Shown here: positions 21,398 through 34,800 of the stretch, in pieces
How the letters are laid out: every line of letters begins with the position of its first letter
Position numbering within the stretch: the first letter of the stretch is position 1
Made by a program: the position numbers and the translations under genes
Notes under the pieces: generated by a model
Seen by the model: the letters and a program-made list of their open reading frames with translations, nothing else
Databases searched by the model: none
Told to the model about the DNA's origin: nothing
Source: Cyclina sinensis
Lineage: Eukaryota; Mollusca; Bivalvia; Venerida; Veneridae
Length of the DNA stretch: 64,000 bases
Direction of reading: 5' to 3'
Assembly: GCA_012932295.1 (NCBI GenBank)
Contig: JAAONU010000001.1
Location: 59,832,927-59,896,926, forward strand

Positions 21398-23180
21398 GTA
21401 TTGCTATATAAACTCAAACAGAATGGTATCAATGGAATTTTACATAAGTGCATAAACAGTTATCTAACAAATCGTAGGCAAAGAGTCTTTGTCGGAACCT
21501 CTTATTCCGACTCACAAGTAATCTATGCAGGTGTACCTCAGGGCTCAGTGCTAGGTCCCGTTTTCTTTTTAGTATACGTAAATGACATAGTCGAAAATTT
21601 TTATCATCATTCATCATTAAATCATTACACGACTTTTCGCAGACGACACCTCTTTAGCTTGCACAGCGTCTAGAATTTCCGATCATGTAGGAATACTAAA
21701 TCATGATTTGGCAATGATCGACATTGGTCTAAAACTTGGCTTGTAGATTTTAATCCAAATAAAACTGAACCGATTCTTTTTAACCTCAGTTCAAATGCTT
21801 CCAAACCAAACTTATTATTTTCGTGAACTCCTGTAATGTTTGTTGAACATTATAAACACCTTGGCTTAACTATAAGTAGAGATGGTAAACGGCAAAAATA
21901 CATTGATGATATAACAAATTCTGCATCGAAGGTTTTAAGAATAATGAAAAAAATAAAATTTTCTTTAAAACGTAAATCGTTAAATCAAATATACTTGTCT
22001 TTTTTACGACCTATTTTTGAGTATGCTGTTTGCTGAATGCTGGAGTATGTCGTTTGGGACGGGTGTACAAACTATAAAAAAGATACGCTTGAAAAAATTA
22101 AAAACGAGGCCGCTAGAATAGTAACGGGATTAACTAAATCTGTTTCGCTTTCTAACTTGTACAAAGAAATTGGGTAAATTTATTAGATAGAAGGAAATAC
22201 CAAAAATCAATTATAATGTATAAAATGCATAATGGTCTTTCGCCAGATTACCTGAATAATTTATTACCAGGACAAATTCTCGATAATATTCCGTACAATC
22301 TTAGAAATCAAGACAATTACTCGATTCTTAACATGAGGACTCAGATTTATTCAAACTATTTCGTACCTACAGCTATCGCTCTCTGGAATAACCTAGATGT
22401 TTCGTTGCGTTCAGCTCCTACGCTTAATGAATTTAAATCTATATTACGAAATGCTTTGTTCCGGACCAATAAAATACCTGTTTTCTATTTTTTCGGTAAT
22501 CGCAAATATAGTGTGATCTATGCAAGGCTCAGAAATGCATGTAGTGATCTAAACTTTCGTGGAATTAATAATCATCTGATTCGCGACGCGTCTTGTAATT
22601 GCGGAAACGAAAGTGAACATTATTTCTTTATATGTCCATTTTACACACAACAAAGAATAGAATTTTTCAATATGACCAACACATTTTCACCCGTTATCGC
22701 CTTCAGCTATATTGTTTGGTAACGATTACCTAAGTGACGAAGATAATACGACTTTTTTCTTATATACAAGAATATATTCGTGACATCGGCCGTTTCTAGG
22801 CAGCTGCAGTATTCCCCGTGTTTAACTTTGTTAATTACATACACGTAACATTGTAGGTTGTATTCCTAATACTTCTCTTGAGATTCGATATACTTTTCTT
22901 CTTTCCAATCTTTATAAATTCATTGTTGGCAGATTCTTTTCCTATTTTTTTTTTTTCGTTCTTTTTCTCCTTTTTTTCAAATTCATGTAACTTTCAACAA
23001 TTTTTGAAACCCTATCTAGTAATGTAAGTAAATGTCACATATTCGTGTATATAGTGTTTGGGAAGAGCCAGTATTATAACGTTGGCAGAACTTTTGGCCC
23101 AACCCTTTCGCTGAATGTTTAGATTTATATGTTAAATTTTCACATGTTATTTTCGACAATAAAATATGTTTAAACTCAAG
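21398..23180 (+). pseudogene. 5'-truncated, frame-broken non-LTR retrotransposon (LINE)
   Basis: Begins abruptly inside a reverse transcriptase at LYKLKQNGING. Then come SYLTNRRQRVF, the GVPQGSVLGP motif and, in another frame at about 21636, the catalytic box FADDTSLAC. HYKHLGLTISRDG and QIYLSFLRPIFEYAVC follow. A C-terminal region at 22216-22722 includes NLRNQDNY, ALWNNLD and the zinc-knuckle-like CNCGNESEHYFFICPFY. At least three frame changes or stops separate these parts, so it cannot encode a working protein. A 3' UTR-like stretch ends near an AATAAA at about 23158. No 5' domains (endonuclease) are present, as expected of 5' truncation during target-primed integration. Confidence 0.85.
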
Positions 23181-25064
23181 CAGTTTGTCAAAAAACTGTA
23201 AATCACTGGTCTACACCGTACCGAATTATTTCGGGTGTTATCAGTGCACATAGGCTCGATAAACAAACATAATGTGAAGTTCATCCGGTGTTGGTAGAGG
23301 CCCAGATCCGATATCGTCTGCACTCTAATGAGTGCCGACTAATGATATTCGTCTTCTTGTTTGTTGCAAATACAACATTTTCTTTCGGCAAAAGGTATTC
23401 TTGTCATTTTTTTCTCCATCTTCCTGTGATGAAAGTCTTAATGTTATCACTGCGATTCTTTCTTTTCTTTCATTTTCTTTTTTTTTATAACTTAAATTTT
23501 GCTCTAATATGTTTTGGACTCAAAAGACAATATATTTTTATATGATGATACTCCATCCGAAATTTGTAAACTGGTATTCTTTCCAATTTTGTATGTAGAT
23601 ATCTTTGATGTCACGATAGTGAATACCGGAAATAGGGATCGAACTCATGAAGCATGGTTACAAGTGTTATTCATGGCCACATAACAGGAGATCCACCTAT
23701 AAAAAAACTTTTTAGTCTAATTTAATTTCATACTCATTTTTTCATTCCTGGTACGGGGATCAACTTTTTGGAATACCCAAGTTCTATTGTTTTCAACTTT
23801 GAATTGCACTTGTCTGCTCGGACACGTTCTATCCTATTTCAGTTTGTTTTGGTCCGCTTTGATTTTCTAAATACTGCCCTAAATCTTAAATTAAGCAGGC
23901 CACGAGTCACTATCGCTTGTGATAGATTGAAGTATTTAAGCTTGCTAGTCCGTAATACCTTTAAAATAACGAGTGTGATTATTTAAATACTCCGGTTGTA
24001 ACATGATGAACTCTACCACTCTCCCCCTACATACAGTTTAAACGATATAAAGAACTTGATTCTCATGTCAAAAGACGTATGAAAATTAACCGCAAAGATG
24101 CTGATTACTGTAAAATTGGGATTTTTTTAATAGATAAAACCAATGAGCACTTGTACTTTGACAAGCCTTGTCATGAAGAATATTCTTGAAAACGAAAACC
24201 AGAAGTTAATGTTTTGCCTGGGGAGAAATTATCCAGAAAAGTGATATGTAAACCAGAAAACTATTACCCATGAACTTTGTTTTACAGCGGCGTTTTCGCA
24301 AGTGTTTTGATAAAAATGTGTATGATGAAATATATATAAGCAACTCTTTGTATCAAGTCAACATTAAAAAACCTAGAATGGAAAACTCTTTCCAGAGAGA
24401 TGAAAAATTGTTTATTTGCTTTCAATGAGTATTGTGTTAATCACATTTCAGTGTTACACCATTTACACTCATGTTTTTTTTTATTTAGCCGATGAACATG
24501 TTTGGTTTCATCTTGAATTTTTCAGAGTGTAAGGGTTCAAAACAAGATTATTAGTATCCCGTACGTAAATGTTGTAAAGTTTATCCTAAAAATAATGTAA
24601 GAAAAGATACGATTGTTCATACAACACTATTCGAAAAGACGAAACAGACTAGCAGTTGTTTAATATTTCCTACATAAATCCTACTAAAATAACAGTTTTC
24701 TTAGCTGGATAAAGAAAACCCCTCTTTCCATTCATTCTAGACCTGCAGAAGAAATCTTTAACCTTTTAGGAATTAGATAATCTAGCATTATTGTAGTCTT
24801 CATAAACAGCAAATTCACAGCGATCTATTGATGTCAATCATAACAATAGCAGAACATCAACAAACATAACAAGATAAGAAGATAATAATTTTGAAATCGA
24901 AAAGTACAGTTCACGTGATATCAAACTTCAAAACAGAACACTTGTTCGCGTCCAGCTGTAGCAGTGGTGCTGATGTGCCACGTTGCCTGGAACTATCTGT
25001 GACAGTTTGATTTCATTTTTGATTAAGATCGATTTAATTTTTCTTACATAAACATTCATTAACC
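23181..25064. other. Upstream flank of the ADAMTS gene
   Basis: AT-rich. No exon is recognised. At about 23636-23690 a 'GGGATCGAACTCATG' stretch resembles a SINE B box on the minus strand. The promoter of the ADAMTS gene must lie in or near this region, but no TATA or initiator element can be assigned with confidence. Confidence 0.35.
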
Positions 25065-25863
25065 ATGAATGAAAAGTGGATAGATTCCTCTTATATACTT
25101 TTTGTATTATTTATGGTAAGTAGTAATTTTTCATTTTAAAAAAATCTTAAAATTTTTATCATGTATTAAGTATGAGTGTTTTTAAAGTAAACTGAAATGA
25201 GCTACTTTAATAATCTACAAATTGCTTGAATTTTAAAGTTTATATCGTAGTTTCTCTTTTGTCTATTTATTCATTGAGCATTGTATTTGGCTATTTCAAA
25301 TGGGACTTTTTGAAATTTTAAAAGAATTTTTATTTTTATTCTTTTTTAATTATACGTTTAAATGCGTTTTCAGATTACTGTATTTTTCAGTAAGTTTTAC
25401 ATTGCTTTGACAATACTATTCAGATTGTATTTCTGAAATACCGATAATTAAAAAAACCAACTGAAATTGTTAAGGAAATGAAAAAAAAAAGATATTTTCG
25501 TTTCTGTTCTATTTCATTCTCGCAGTTATCACGTTTCATATCAAACAAAGTATAAATTAAAAGGAGATCTTTGTCGCACACAGATGAAGTCGAAAAAGAT
25601 AATACCTTAAAAATCGGTCGAACATGTCGGCGCACTTATCTGACCTTTGGTAGAATTATCGTATATTTATTACAGCAGCTTGAAATATTTCTAATTCTTT
25701 TCGAGTAACTATGTTTTTTAATTATTTGTCTGTAAAAATTACGGACTCTTTATAAACCGCCCTAGTTTCAGAGCAAAAATCGATTGTTAAAAGCCCTGAG
25801 TCTGCAATATGTTGTAATTTAAAGCACATTTAATTTTTCAGGGCCTTGATCTACTTGTTCATG
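25065..25863 (+). CDS. ADAMTS exons 1-2: signal peptide split over a 22-nt microexon
   Basis: Exon 1 (25065-25115) gives [17 protein letters not shown] and ends at a consensus GTAAGT donor in phase 0. Exon 2 (25842-25863) is only 22 nt, between TTTTTCAG and GTAAGT, and adds GLDLLVH plus one base. With the first residues of exon 3 (A-ELPC) this makes a credible signal peptide with cleavage after VHA. Part of the support is that phase and hydrophobicity agree across all three pieces. Confidence 0.75.
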
Positions 25864-28800
25864 GTAAGTTGTCTGCTTTGTTTAATACTTTAATTGACCT
25901 TGAAATCTCGTGAATTTCGTGCAGATAAGATAATTGGGTATCTGTGAATTTTACTTTCATTTCCTCGATGCATCAATAAAATAGGTCAATAATAAGCATG
26001 TGAAATTGCCAAAAGAAACTGAAGTATGTTTCTGTTTTGTTTTGGCTATAATCAAAATATACGTGCTACCAATAAAGTTAACTTTTAACAGTTAAGGAGT
26101 ACTGAGTTGTTTCTGTCTCATTGAGCACATACATGCCCCCGCTTCATGTACTCAAAGATCTAGAAGTGATAAATGTTTGATGAACTACGTAAGATCCAAT
26201 TAAAATGTTGCTGCTTCTGGTTTATATATATTTTTTATTCTTTTCTAAAAGCCGAACTGCCATGCAGACATGTGCACAAAGAAGTAACAATCCCCTTACT
26301 ACTCATGAAAAACAAAACCGCAGCTACCACCGATTGGCATGAAATATTTGTCAGCTTAAAATGGCGAACGGGAACATTGCGGCTACGACTCATCCCGCAT
26401 GACATTACACCGGAAGGAACCGTTGCTGAGTGGCACGAAGGGAGTAATTTTACAGAAGTCGATATTCTCAGGGATAATACAAGATATTACCGTGGTGAAG
26501 TTGTCGGAAGGTACCATAGTTACGTTGCCCTTGCGTTTGATGGAGTAACACTAGTAAGTATACGGAAATGTAAATAAATCAAAGCTCTAAGAGAAACTCT
26601 AAAAAGCTTTTAAGTTCATCGGGAAGGCATTACTGTATCCAAAGAGCGCGATGAATAAAGGGTTAAAGTAGTTTTCAGTTCTTATCTAATAAGACGCCTT
26701 TGTAGAAACGGCATGATGATGTTGAGAAATTTTTGTTGTTGATTGATTGATTGACTGGTTGATTGATTGATTTTATTTCATTTTATTTTTTGTGGGGTGT
26801 CTGTTCTTTTTGTTTGTTTGTTTGTTTGTTTGTTTGTTTTCCCCATGAATCTTTCGTGCTTGGTTATATTTTGTCTACATATTTTTGTCTGCTAATGATG
26901 TATTCATGAGTATCCATCTGGTTTGCATCCCGAATAAAGGTACAGTACTATCAGTTTGAACCTATTTATTTTACAACGATTGGGAAATTTGTTCTTCTAC
27001 AACCTATACTTATTCCGCTCAGAGTTGGGTTTTTTTGTGTTCAGACAAAACACATTGTAAGAAATGCCACTTGAGACTCTCACCCCTTAGACAAAAATCA
27101 GCTACCTCCAGATATGGGTCAGTCGTTCCACTTGCCGCCATCCCTCTTCTATAAATCCTTAATTGATCGGGAATAAAACACCAAAACTCCTATTTTAGCC
27201 ATTGCTGTTTAAGCCCAAATAAACTCAAATTTAGACATTGTATTATTCCAGTCTGGAATGATTCAAAATGGTGAGGAAGGTATTTTCCTGGAACCAGTGG
27301 AAGAATCTGCAACTTTTGGGACTGTCTTTGGTCGACACAGATTGTCAAGCTGTGGCAAGATCCACCCACCTCCTTTGGATATAGGTCAGCAGTCACATAG
27401 GTATTTGGTATTTTCCTAAATTAAGACAAGATTTCAAATTAATATTCTCTCCAATACGGACTTTTGTGGGTCCTGCTGTAATGCGATACGTATGGTGGAT
27501 GATTTCGAACATTTCGTTGTTTCGTTCTGTCGCGCGCGCCAATACGAAACAACGACATTTTAAAGTTTCGAAGTTTCGTTTTGGCGCGCGCGACACAACG
27601 ATACAACGATAAACCGCGCGCGCGACACAACGAAACAACGACACTATGAACGCGAAAAAACGATACTCAGAATCTCGTCTTGTCGTGCGCGCGGTTTCAG
27701 TTTAATGTCGTCTTTTCGTTCTGTCGCCCGCGCCAATACGAAAAATCGAAACATTTTAATTGTCGTTGTTTCGTTCTTTCGCGCGCGCCAAAACGAAACT
27801 TCCAATCTTTAAAATGGCGTTATTTCGTTCTGTCGCAATTTTAAAAATTGGAAGTTTCGTAATGGCGCGCGCTTTTCAACTTTATCACACTCTTTCAACG
27901 TTCTGTCATGCATATAGCTACGAGCTCGTGACGTTCTTAATTTGCCTTGAAATACCACCCTCATACTTGGTTAATAATAAGTTTCAAAAGGCTTATGTGA
28001 ACGTAGAGCTCGTCCACAGACGAGCAGACAAGTAAATATACAGATATAATCTATTTATTATTTCACTGTAAGTAATAGTAAATCCTATAAAACAAATGGC
28101 AAAGGAATTCGTCGAATCAATTAGACAAAACATTATGTCCCCTTTCTTACTAAATGACTTCTGTGTTTTCTCCTGTGGCGATCGTGTTTAAGGCTGTTCA
28201 AATTCATTAGGAACGTTTTTATTACAATTCTTGGGAATTTAATGTTTTGTGGTAAAATGGTTAAAGATAAGGTTCAGTATCCGTCTAATTACAGACATAT
28301 TTATGACTTTTCATTAAAAAACAGGAGCCAAACACAACATAAACCAGTAAAATATGAAGTGGTATATGTTTTTCAGAGAGTGAGCATGGGAAAATATTAT
28401 TTTAAGTTAATCTTGAAAACGTACGAAAATAATGGAACGCCGCAGTGGACATATGCTAGTCTACTTGCTCAAACTTCAGGTAAAACTTGATATATCCTCA
28501 CATTGTAAACAGGATCATGTGTAAAGAGGCGACAGTTTCTTGAAATAATGTTTTAGAGTTTTTAAAAGCGCTTTAAAAATCTTCACCAATGACATGTTTC
28601 CATTTGGAGAAAACCTCTAGTGTAGAGCAGACGACTCGTTATGTTTCCAGGGTACGTCGAGCACCTGACGGTTTCACCAAGTACTTGGAAGTTCTTATTG
28701 TGGCTGATACAACGGTTGTAGACTTTGTTGGAAAAGATCGAGTCAAAACGTACATATTGAGTCTAATGAATATAGTAAGTTATTACCTTGTCATTTTTCA

Positions 28801-31800
28801 ACTTATTTTTCTTATTTTGATATGTATGTTTGCTCTCCGTTATTATTTACATTGATTTGTTTAAAGTACGGCATATGTGATGTGCTGTTCTGTGGTACTT
28901 GTGTCCATGTATGTTCGTACTTGTATCTCTGGCCAATTTCTCTTAGTCTCTATAGCCATAAACTAAAAGATTCTTTTGTAATTAAAAAATGTAAACATTT
29001 ATCCGGTCACACCTACATTTGGAATTTTGCTAAGACAAACCTCGGTCGATTTTCATTCCTTACAGGTTAATACAATATACCATGATCCATCTTTGGGAGT
29101 CAACATTGAAGTGGTCACTGTGAAAATCATGTACATGGACAAAGCTTCTGTAAGTATTGTGAAATAAAATGAATTGCTTGACTCATGTCATAAGGATGCC
29201 GCTGACCAGTCCAAGCTTTTTCCATACCGGAAGTTACAACGTTTGCTATCGCATTGCTTTACGGCATTCATTTAATATATGATCTTGTAAAACGTTGCCG
29301 TAAAAAAGGGGCGAATAAGTGGTCCACCGTTAACGAACTTGATGTGTAATCCAAGAGTTGCGAGTTCGATCCACCGCTCCGCCACTAAAATGACAAATTG
29401 TATTTCGGATGAGAGGATAAACCGAGGTCCAGGTGTCATTGTTATACACTGAAAAATGGAAAAGAATCAAGAGTGTCTTTGGCATAAGATGCTTTCTGTA
29501 TATTATCTGTACAGTATCCCCACAACCTGAAATAACTTAACTCTGCAAGGGGCGCCGGTCATATGGGCCACAGGTACCGACGATAAACAATCTCATTAAA
29601 ATCATATCCTTACTGACGCTACACTACCTTTCTCTATGTAGCGAAGAGTAACAGAGCGAAAACGATGATCTGATTTTAATGAGATTGGACGATAAATAAA
29701 CTGAAATGGATAGTTTGCTAAAAGGACCGTTCTGTATATCAACAATTAAATAAGATTTTTTTCTAGATCTTACGATTGAAATATAGCAAAAGCTGTCGCC
29801 CTTCTCACCGCCATACATTTTTATATCAACGGGTCTCTTTTTTCAAAATGCTCAACTGATAATGAAAAATAAAATAAATTTGAAACACTTTTTTGAAGCA
29901 TTTACGGTTCTTATCTCTAAAGTTATTTTTAGACATATTTAGCATGTGAAATTCAGGAAAATACAGTTGTCAGAGCCAGTAGTCCCCAACAAACAGTGGA
30001 CAAGTTTTGTCAGTGGGTTAGTTCCCAGACTTACAGAAGTGCGCGTTCTGGACCGGGAGCCAATCATGACGTGGCTGTTCTGCTTACCAGACACAAATTT
30101 GCAACAGCTGGTAATTAGTCGTTTTCCGGTTTTTTCGCGGGATTTACAGTTACTGATGAAAGTGTTGAAATGGAAAAGAAAAATATAATAGTGCTTAATA
30201 TGTAAAGTTTTTTTTTCAAGATTATATTCTTTCTACAGCTCTATAATTTTCTGAGATTCATATGTACGTATTGAATGGTGCAATTTACTGTTGTGATCAA
30301 GAAGTGTCAATTGATTTTGTTTTTTATTACGCCATAGTTTCTAAATATAAATACTTAACTTCGAACTATTTGTAGTCTATACAGGATGCATGTTCAAGAC
30401 ATCTGAAACTCTAACTTTATTATTTGTCTTATTACATGACAGGATATGCACCAATCACTGGTCTGTGCTTGCCAATGCGAAACTGTGCTCTTGTGAAAGA
30501 TGATGGCTTTACAAGTTCGTTTGTTATTGCACATGAAATGGCGCACGTGTAAGTTATTGACCATGTCCAGTCATACTAGCATGGTTTAGCGGAAAAGAAA
30601 GGTTAAGTCTCACTACAAATGATCTCATCAAAGTTATGAGTATGCTTTAGTTATAAATTGACACGTAACTTTATGTGTGAATAAAAAATATTCTTCTTTT
30701 CTTAGCATAATTAATGGTGTTCTCCTTAGGAATGACTCAAGATAAGTAAAAGTTGCACCTTAGACATATCTACTGATTACCGGCAGCAACTCTAAGAACT
30801 GCTCATGATCTGCTTTAAATCATGATCTGCTGTCAATTTGGTGATAAAAAATTTTATAGAAATAAATGGCAAATATTTCTTATTAAACTATTAAGAAATT
30901 ATTCTTAGAAAAATGTAATTAAATGTGTAAAATATTGTTTACACTACATTGTCGCACCATAAATCGGAAAGGATAAGCTTTGTGTTTTTTGTCAAGTCAG
31001 TAAGTAGAAACGCTCAAGCCGAAGAAAGAAATCAAAACTGTCAAATGTCCTTAAAGTACGAGTTAACAAGTTTAGAAATCAAGAGTTCAGTGCAAAACTA
31101 TTGTAACCACATGTTAGGTAAGAATGAGATATAATAGTTCTGTACTTAGCCTTAGATTTAATATAATTTAATAATATATTTGCATTTCGTAAGTCAAGAG
31201 TGGCAACACCATTGTATTTTGGACGAGACTGATAAGCGAGGACTCCTGTATCGGTGCATTACTCTATGAATGATTAAGAAGAGACACGTCTCTGGAATCG
31301 GGACACTATACATTTCAGATTTCAACTGTTTAAGTTCCTCTTAGTTTCTGGTTGTATGAGCAACTGGTACCAACGTACTTTAAAAGATGAAAAGACGCAC
31401 TTATCTAAATGCATGTGTATTGAATAGTGTGAGTTCATTATAACAACTTGAAAATAAGACGAATTAAGGTGGAAGTATCTTTTTTCCAGGTTTGGTTTGA
31501 TGCACGATGGACACGGAAATAACTGCCATGGTTCAGCTTACAGAACTAGCATCATGGCAACCATTGTTCAATCCTCCTTTAACCATTACTGGTGGTCTGA
31601 ATGTAGCAAAATAAAAATGGCTCAAGTGATTGGGTAAGAATATTTTTTTCTTTTCTTTAATAACGTCGTCATCGTTTGGTTTAAGGTAGATCGATACATT
31701 TGAACCAAAATTTCAACCTTTCTCTGATTTATTTTCATTGACTGTGACGTAGAGTAGGTGCTTTACCCTTCTCAGTTTTACAGTCATATTCGATTTCATT

Positions 31801-34800
31801 GCGTAATGAGCGCCACCTATCGGCGAGTGATTATCCATTAATTTTTTGTCAGTCAAATGTATAAAGTATTTAAATCATTTAGAATGATCCTTGTGATAAA
31901 TTAATGTTATATGTCGATTAAAAGATATTGAAGAATGTACGTGTCAAACTTCGAAGAAAGAAATCTGAGAAAATTGGAATATTTTTCCCTTAGGATATCT
32001 ATTTACTGATTGAATCTGTAGATGACTTCAAAGTAGTGAAAGATGCAGTTATAAATACGGAAGCAGAAAATTGAGCTTCTCTGGAGTTCCTTTTATCAGA
32101 CCTTTTACGGTAACTTCAAAACACAAGTGAGTAAGAAAAAAATTGAAGCTTAAACTGACACAGACTTATCGATAGTTAGACCAGTCACAAATCTATAAAC
32201 TAAGTCTTCGCAACAAGTTTAACTGCACATAAAGACAGTATCTCGGCTAATCTTTTGATGCATTTGGGTACAAACGCGATTGAACACTAGAGATGCAGAC
32301 ATCTGACGGTATAAAAAGGAAAATCAACTGTTGAAGACGTTTTATACAAACTATCGGTAATTTAAAGATAGTTTCCTTTTAATTTGAAATTCCAATAAAT
32401 AGCGATTTACCCAACTTTCAAAAAATATACTTAGGACCTAAATACCTTAGTATGAAGTTCTGTAACGTAAAATAATGCAACTAGGTCTAGTTAATGACTT
32501 TGTTTTCGTGGATGTAAACTTGAAAAAAGGCAGATATACCTGTCTGTGCCAGAGAAGCCACCTGCTTAAACATTTTATTGAATCTAATCAATGCAATTAT
32601 TTCTATTACTTTGAATTTTCAAATAACATTTTATTTTTACAAAGAAAGCGTGTTTTGATTTTTAGATCTCTGTATTGCTTGAACAATAATCCGTTTGTTG
32701 TGATCAAAGAAGATCTGAGAATACCTCTTGGCTTGAGCTGGTCTTTGGATGAACAATGTCGGCTAGAGTTTGGTGGCAATGTACAGTTTTGCAGAGCAGT
32801 AAGTGTAACAGATCTATTCAGTAAGCATGGATCGAATAATACGTTTTTACAATTGTCAAAATATATCAATAATAGTTATGCTACTATTGAAAAAGCATAC
32901 ATTGTCTGCAGCGTTATCAGCCTTTTTTTCTTTTTTTGTTCTTTTTTTTTCTTTTTTTGAGGCCCCTTACCGGGTAACCCCGTTTATTTTTTGGTACCAT
33001 AGTTAAAATAAGCGGTATTAATCAACTGATCGATTGCTAGCACATAATCTTTGGTAAGAAATGTCTCAAAACTGATAAATGTAAAATTTACGTTAACTAT
33101 GTAGTGTAACAGGCTCTTACCCCGTTTATTTTTTGTGTCATAGGTAAATACATTGGATAGACCAATATGGCATGCAAACTTTTACATATTGTCCCGGTTA
33201 GAAATGTCTCCAAAATGACAATCATCAAATCAACGTTAAATATTCACTGTATGCGGCTTTTGTTGTGACGTCCTACTACCAGAAAGCATTATTAATTAAA
33301 CTTTTTTAAAGTCTTAAATAGACTTGATCGAAAGAGGAAAAGACAAGACAACTCTTAAAGAGGACAGAAAACTAAGTAGAGGGAGACTACTCCTTAAACC
33401 AACTGATAACGTTTATCAGCCTTTGTACGAGCGTTGAACTCGGTGACCTGTGCAGTTAACTAGCAGTGTTACTTTTTCAGTAGAACATGAATTTGTTCAG
33501 AACAATGTATACTTAGTCTTTTACAATATGCATTTCGGAATTGCTTTCATTGATTTCTGTTTTGTTCGGATTCAATTTAATATTTTATGTTATTTGTAAT
33601 TCCAGTTCAGGTCCATTGACCCTTGCTCTCAGATGTGGTGTACGGACGAGGGCAGACGGTACTCGTGCAAGACAAAAAATGTCGTACCGCTTGATGGCAC
33701 ACAATGCGGAGCCTCGCCTCAGGTATGTAATCAGCAATTGTAGGTACCAGCTAATCGTATTATAAGAAGGCTCTCGTTAGTCATTCTCGCTTTAGCGCAC
33801 GTTTGATTAGGTGTATTTGTTATGACAGATACTTTTCTTTTATCCTTGCTTAGAAACTGTAAGCTTTTTAACTTCATGCCAGTTCAGCGGGGTTAAATAC
33901 TAATGTATGCCAGGTCAGCGGGGTTAAATACTAATGTATGCCAGGTCAGCGGGGTTAAATACTAATGTATGTCTTACGATTATCAGGCCGATTTCGTGAC
34001 AATTCGTTCTTGCGTACGGCAAATTTCCAAAGTAGAGACCCGAGACAGTCCTAGTACAGTGACAGAAGAAGTTTTTAGGAGCCACTGACCTTAACAGCAA
34101 TCTCCTGGACCTTTATAACTAGATCTTCAGTTAAGGTCCTGATGCAAGTTATGTCGAAAATTAACTAAACTTAATTATTGAATTTAAGTCTTCGACGGTA
34201 ACTAAGTATTTCTCAGATAGATATTCTTTTATCTATTTCAAACGACAGTACTATTGCCAAGGTGGCGCGTGCGGTTACCATGGTAATCAAGCGCCTGTTG
34301 ACGGTGGGTGGAGTCAGTGGACAGAATGGAGCCAGTGTTCGGAACAATGTGGCGTCGGATTTAAACGGCGGTCACGGAAATGCGATTCTCCAAAGTATTT
34401 TTATAAGCATATGCCTCTAAAATAGTTTTTTTATTCTAGAAGTAGTAAATCGGTTTCTTTTAAAATGAGTAGATTTATTCGATTTTTATAGGTAAGATGG
34501 AAATGTTAAGCCTTGCATTTAATTAATTTAATGTATGATTTTGTATTGTAACATTTCATATCTTAATTTAATTAAGTAATTTGCATGTAAGATACGAATC
34601 ATATTATTATTATTATTATTATTATTATTTCATTCGAAGTGCAGATAAAAGACTTAATTTAGTAAATCTTTAGTGAAGATTTAAATGTGTGAATTTTCTT
34701 CGTTTTTTCCCCATTAGTTTCTAAGAGTGTAAGAGACTTCTCCTTTCAGATTCTTTTAGCATTTTATCAGAGTTTTATTTTGACCTTTTGGTTTTAATCT

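Noticed and set aside
28242..28490. A possible ADAMTS exon between exons 4 and 5 (TTTTTCAG acceptor at about 28376)
   Set aside because: In the phase set by exon 4 it meets a stop, and exon 4 joins exon 5 cleanly without it.
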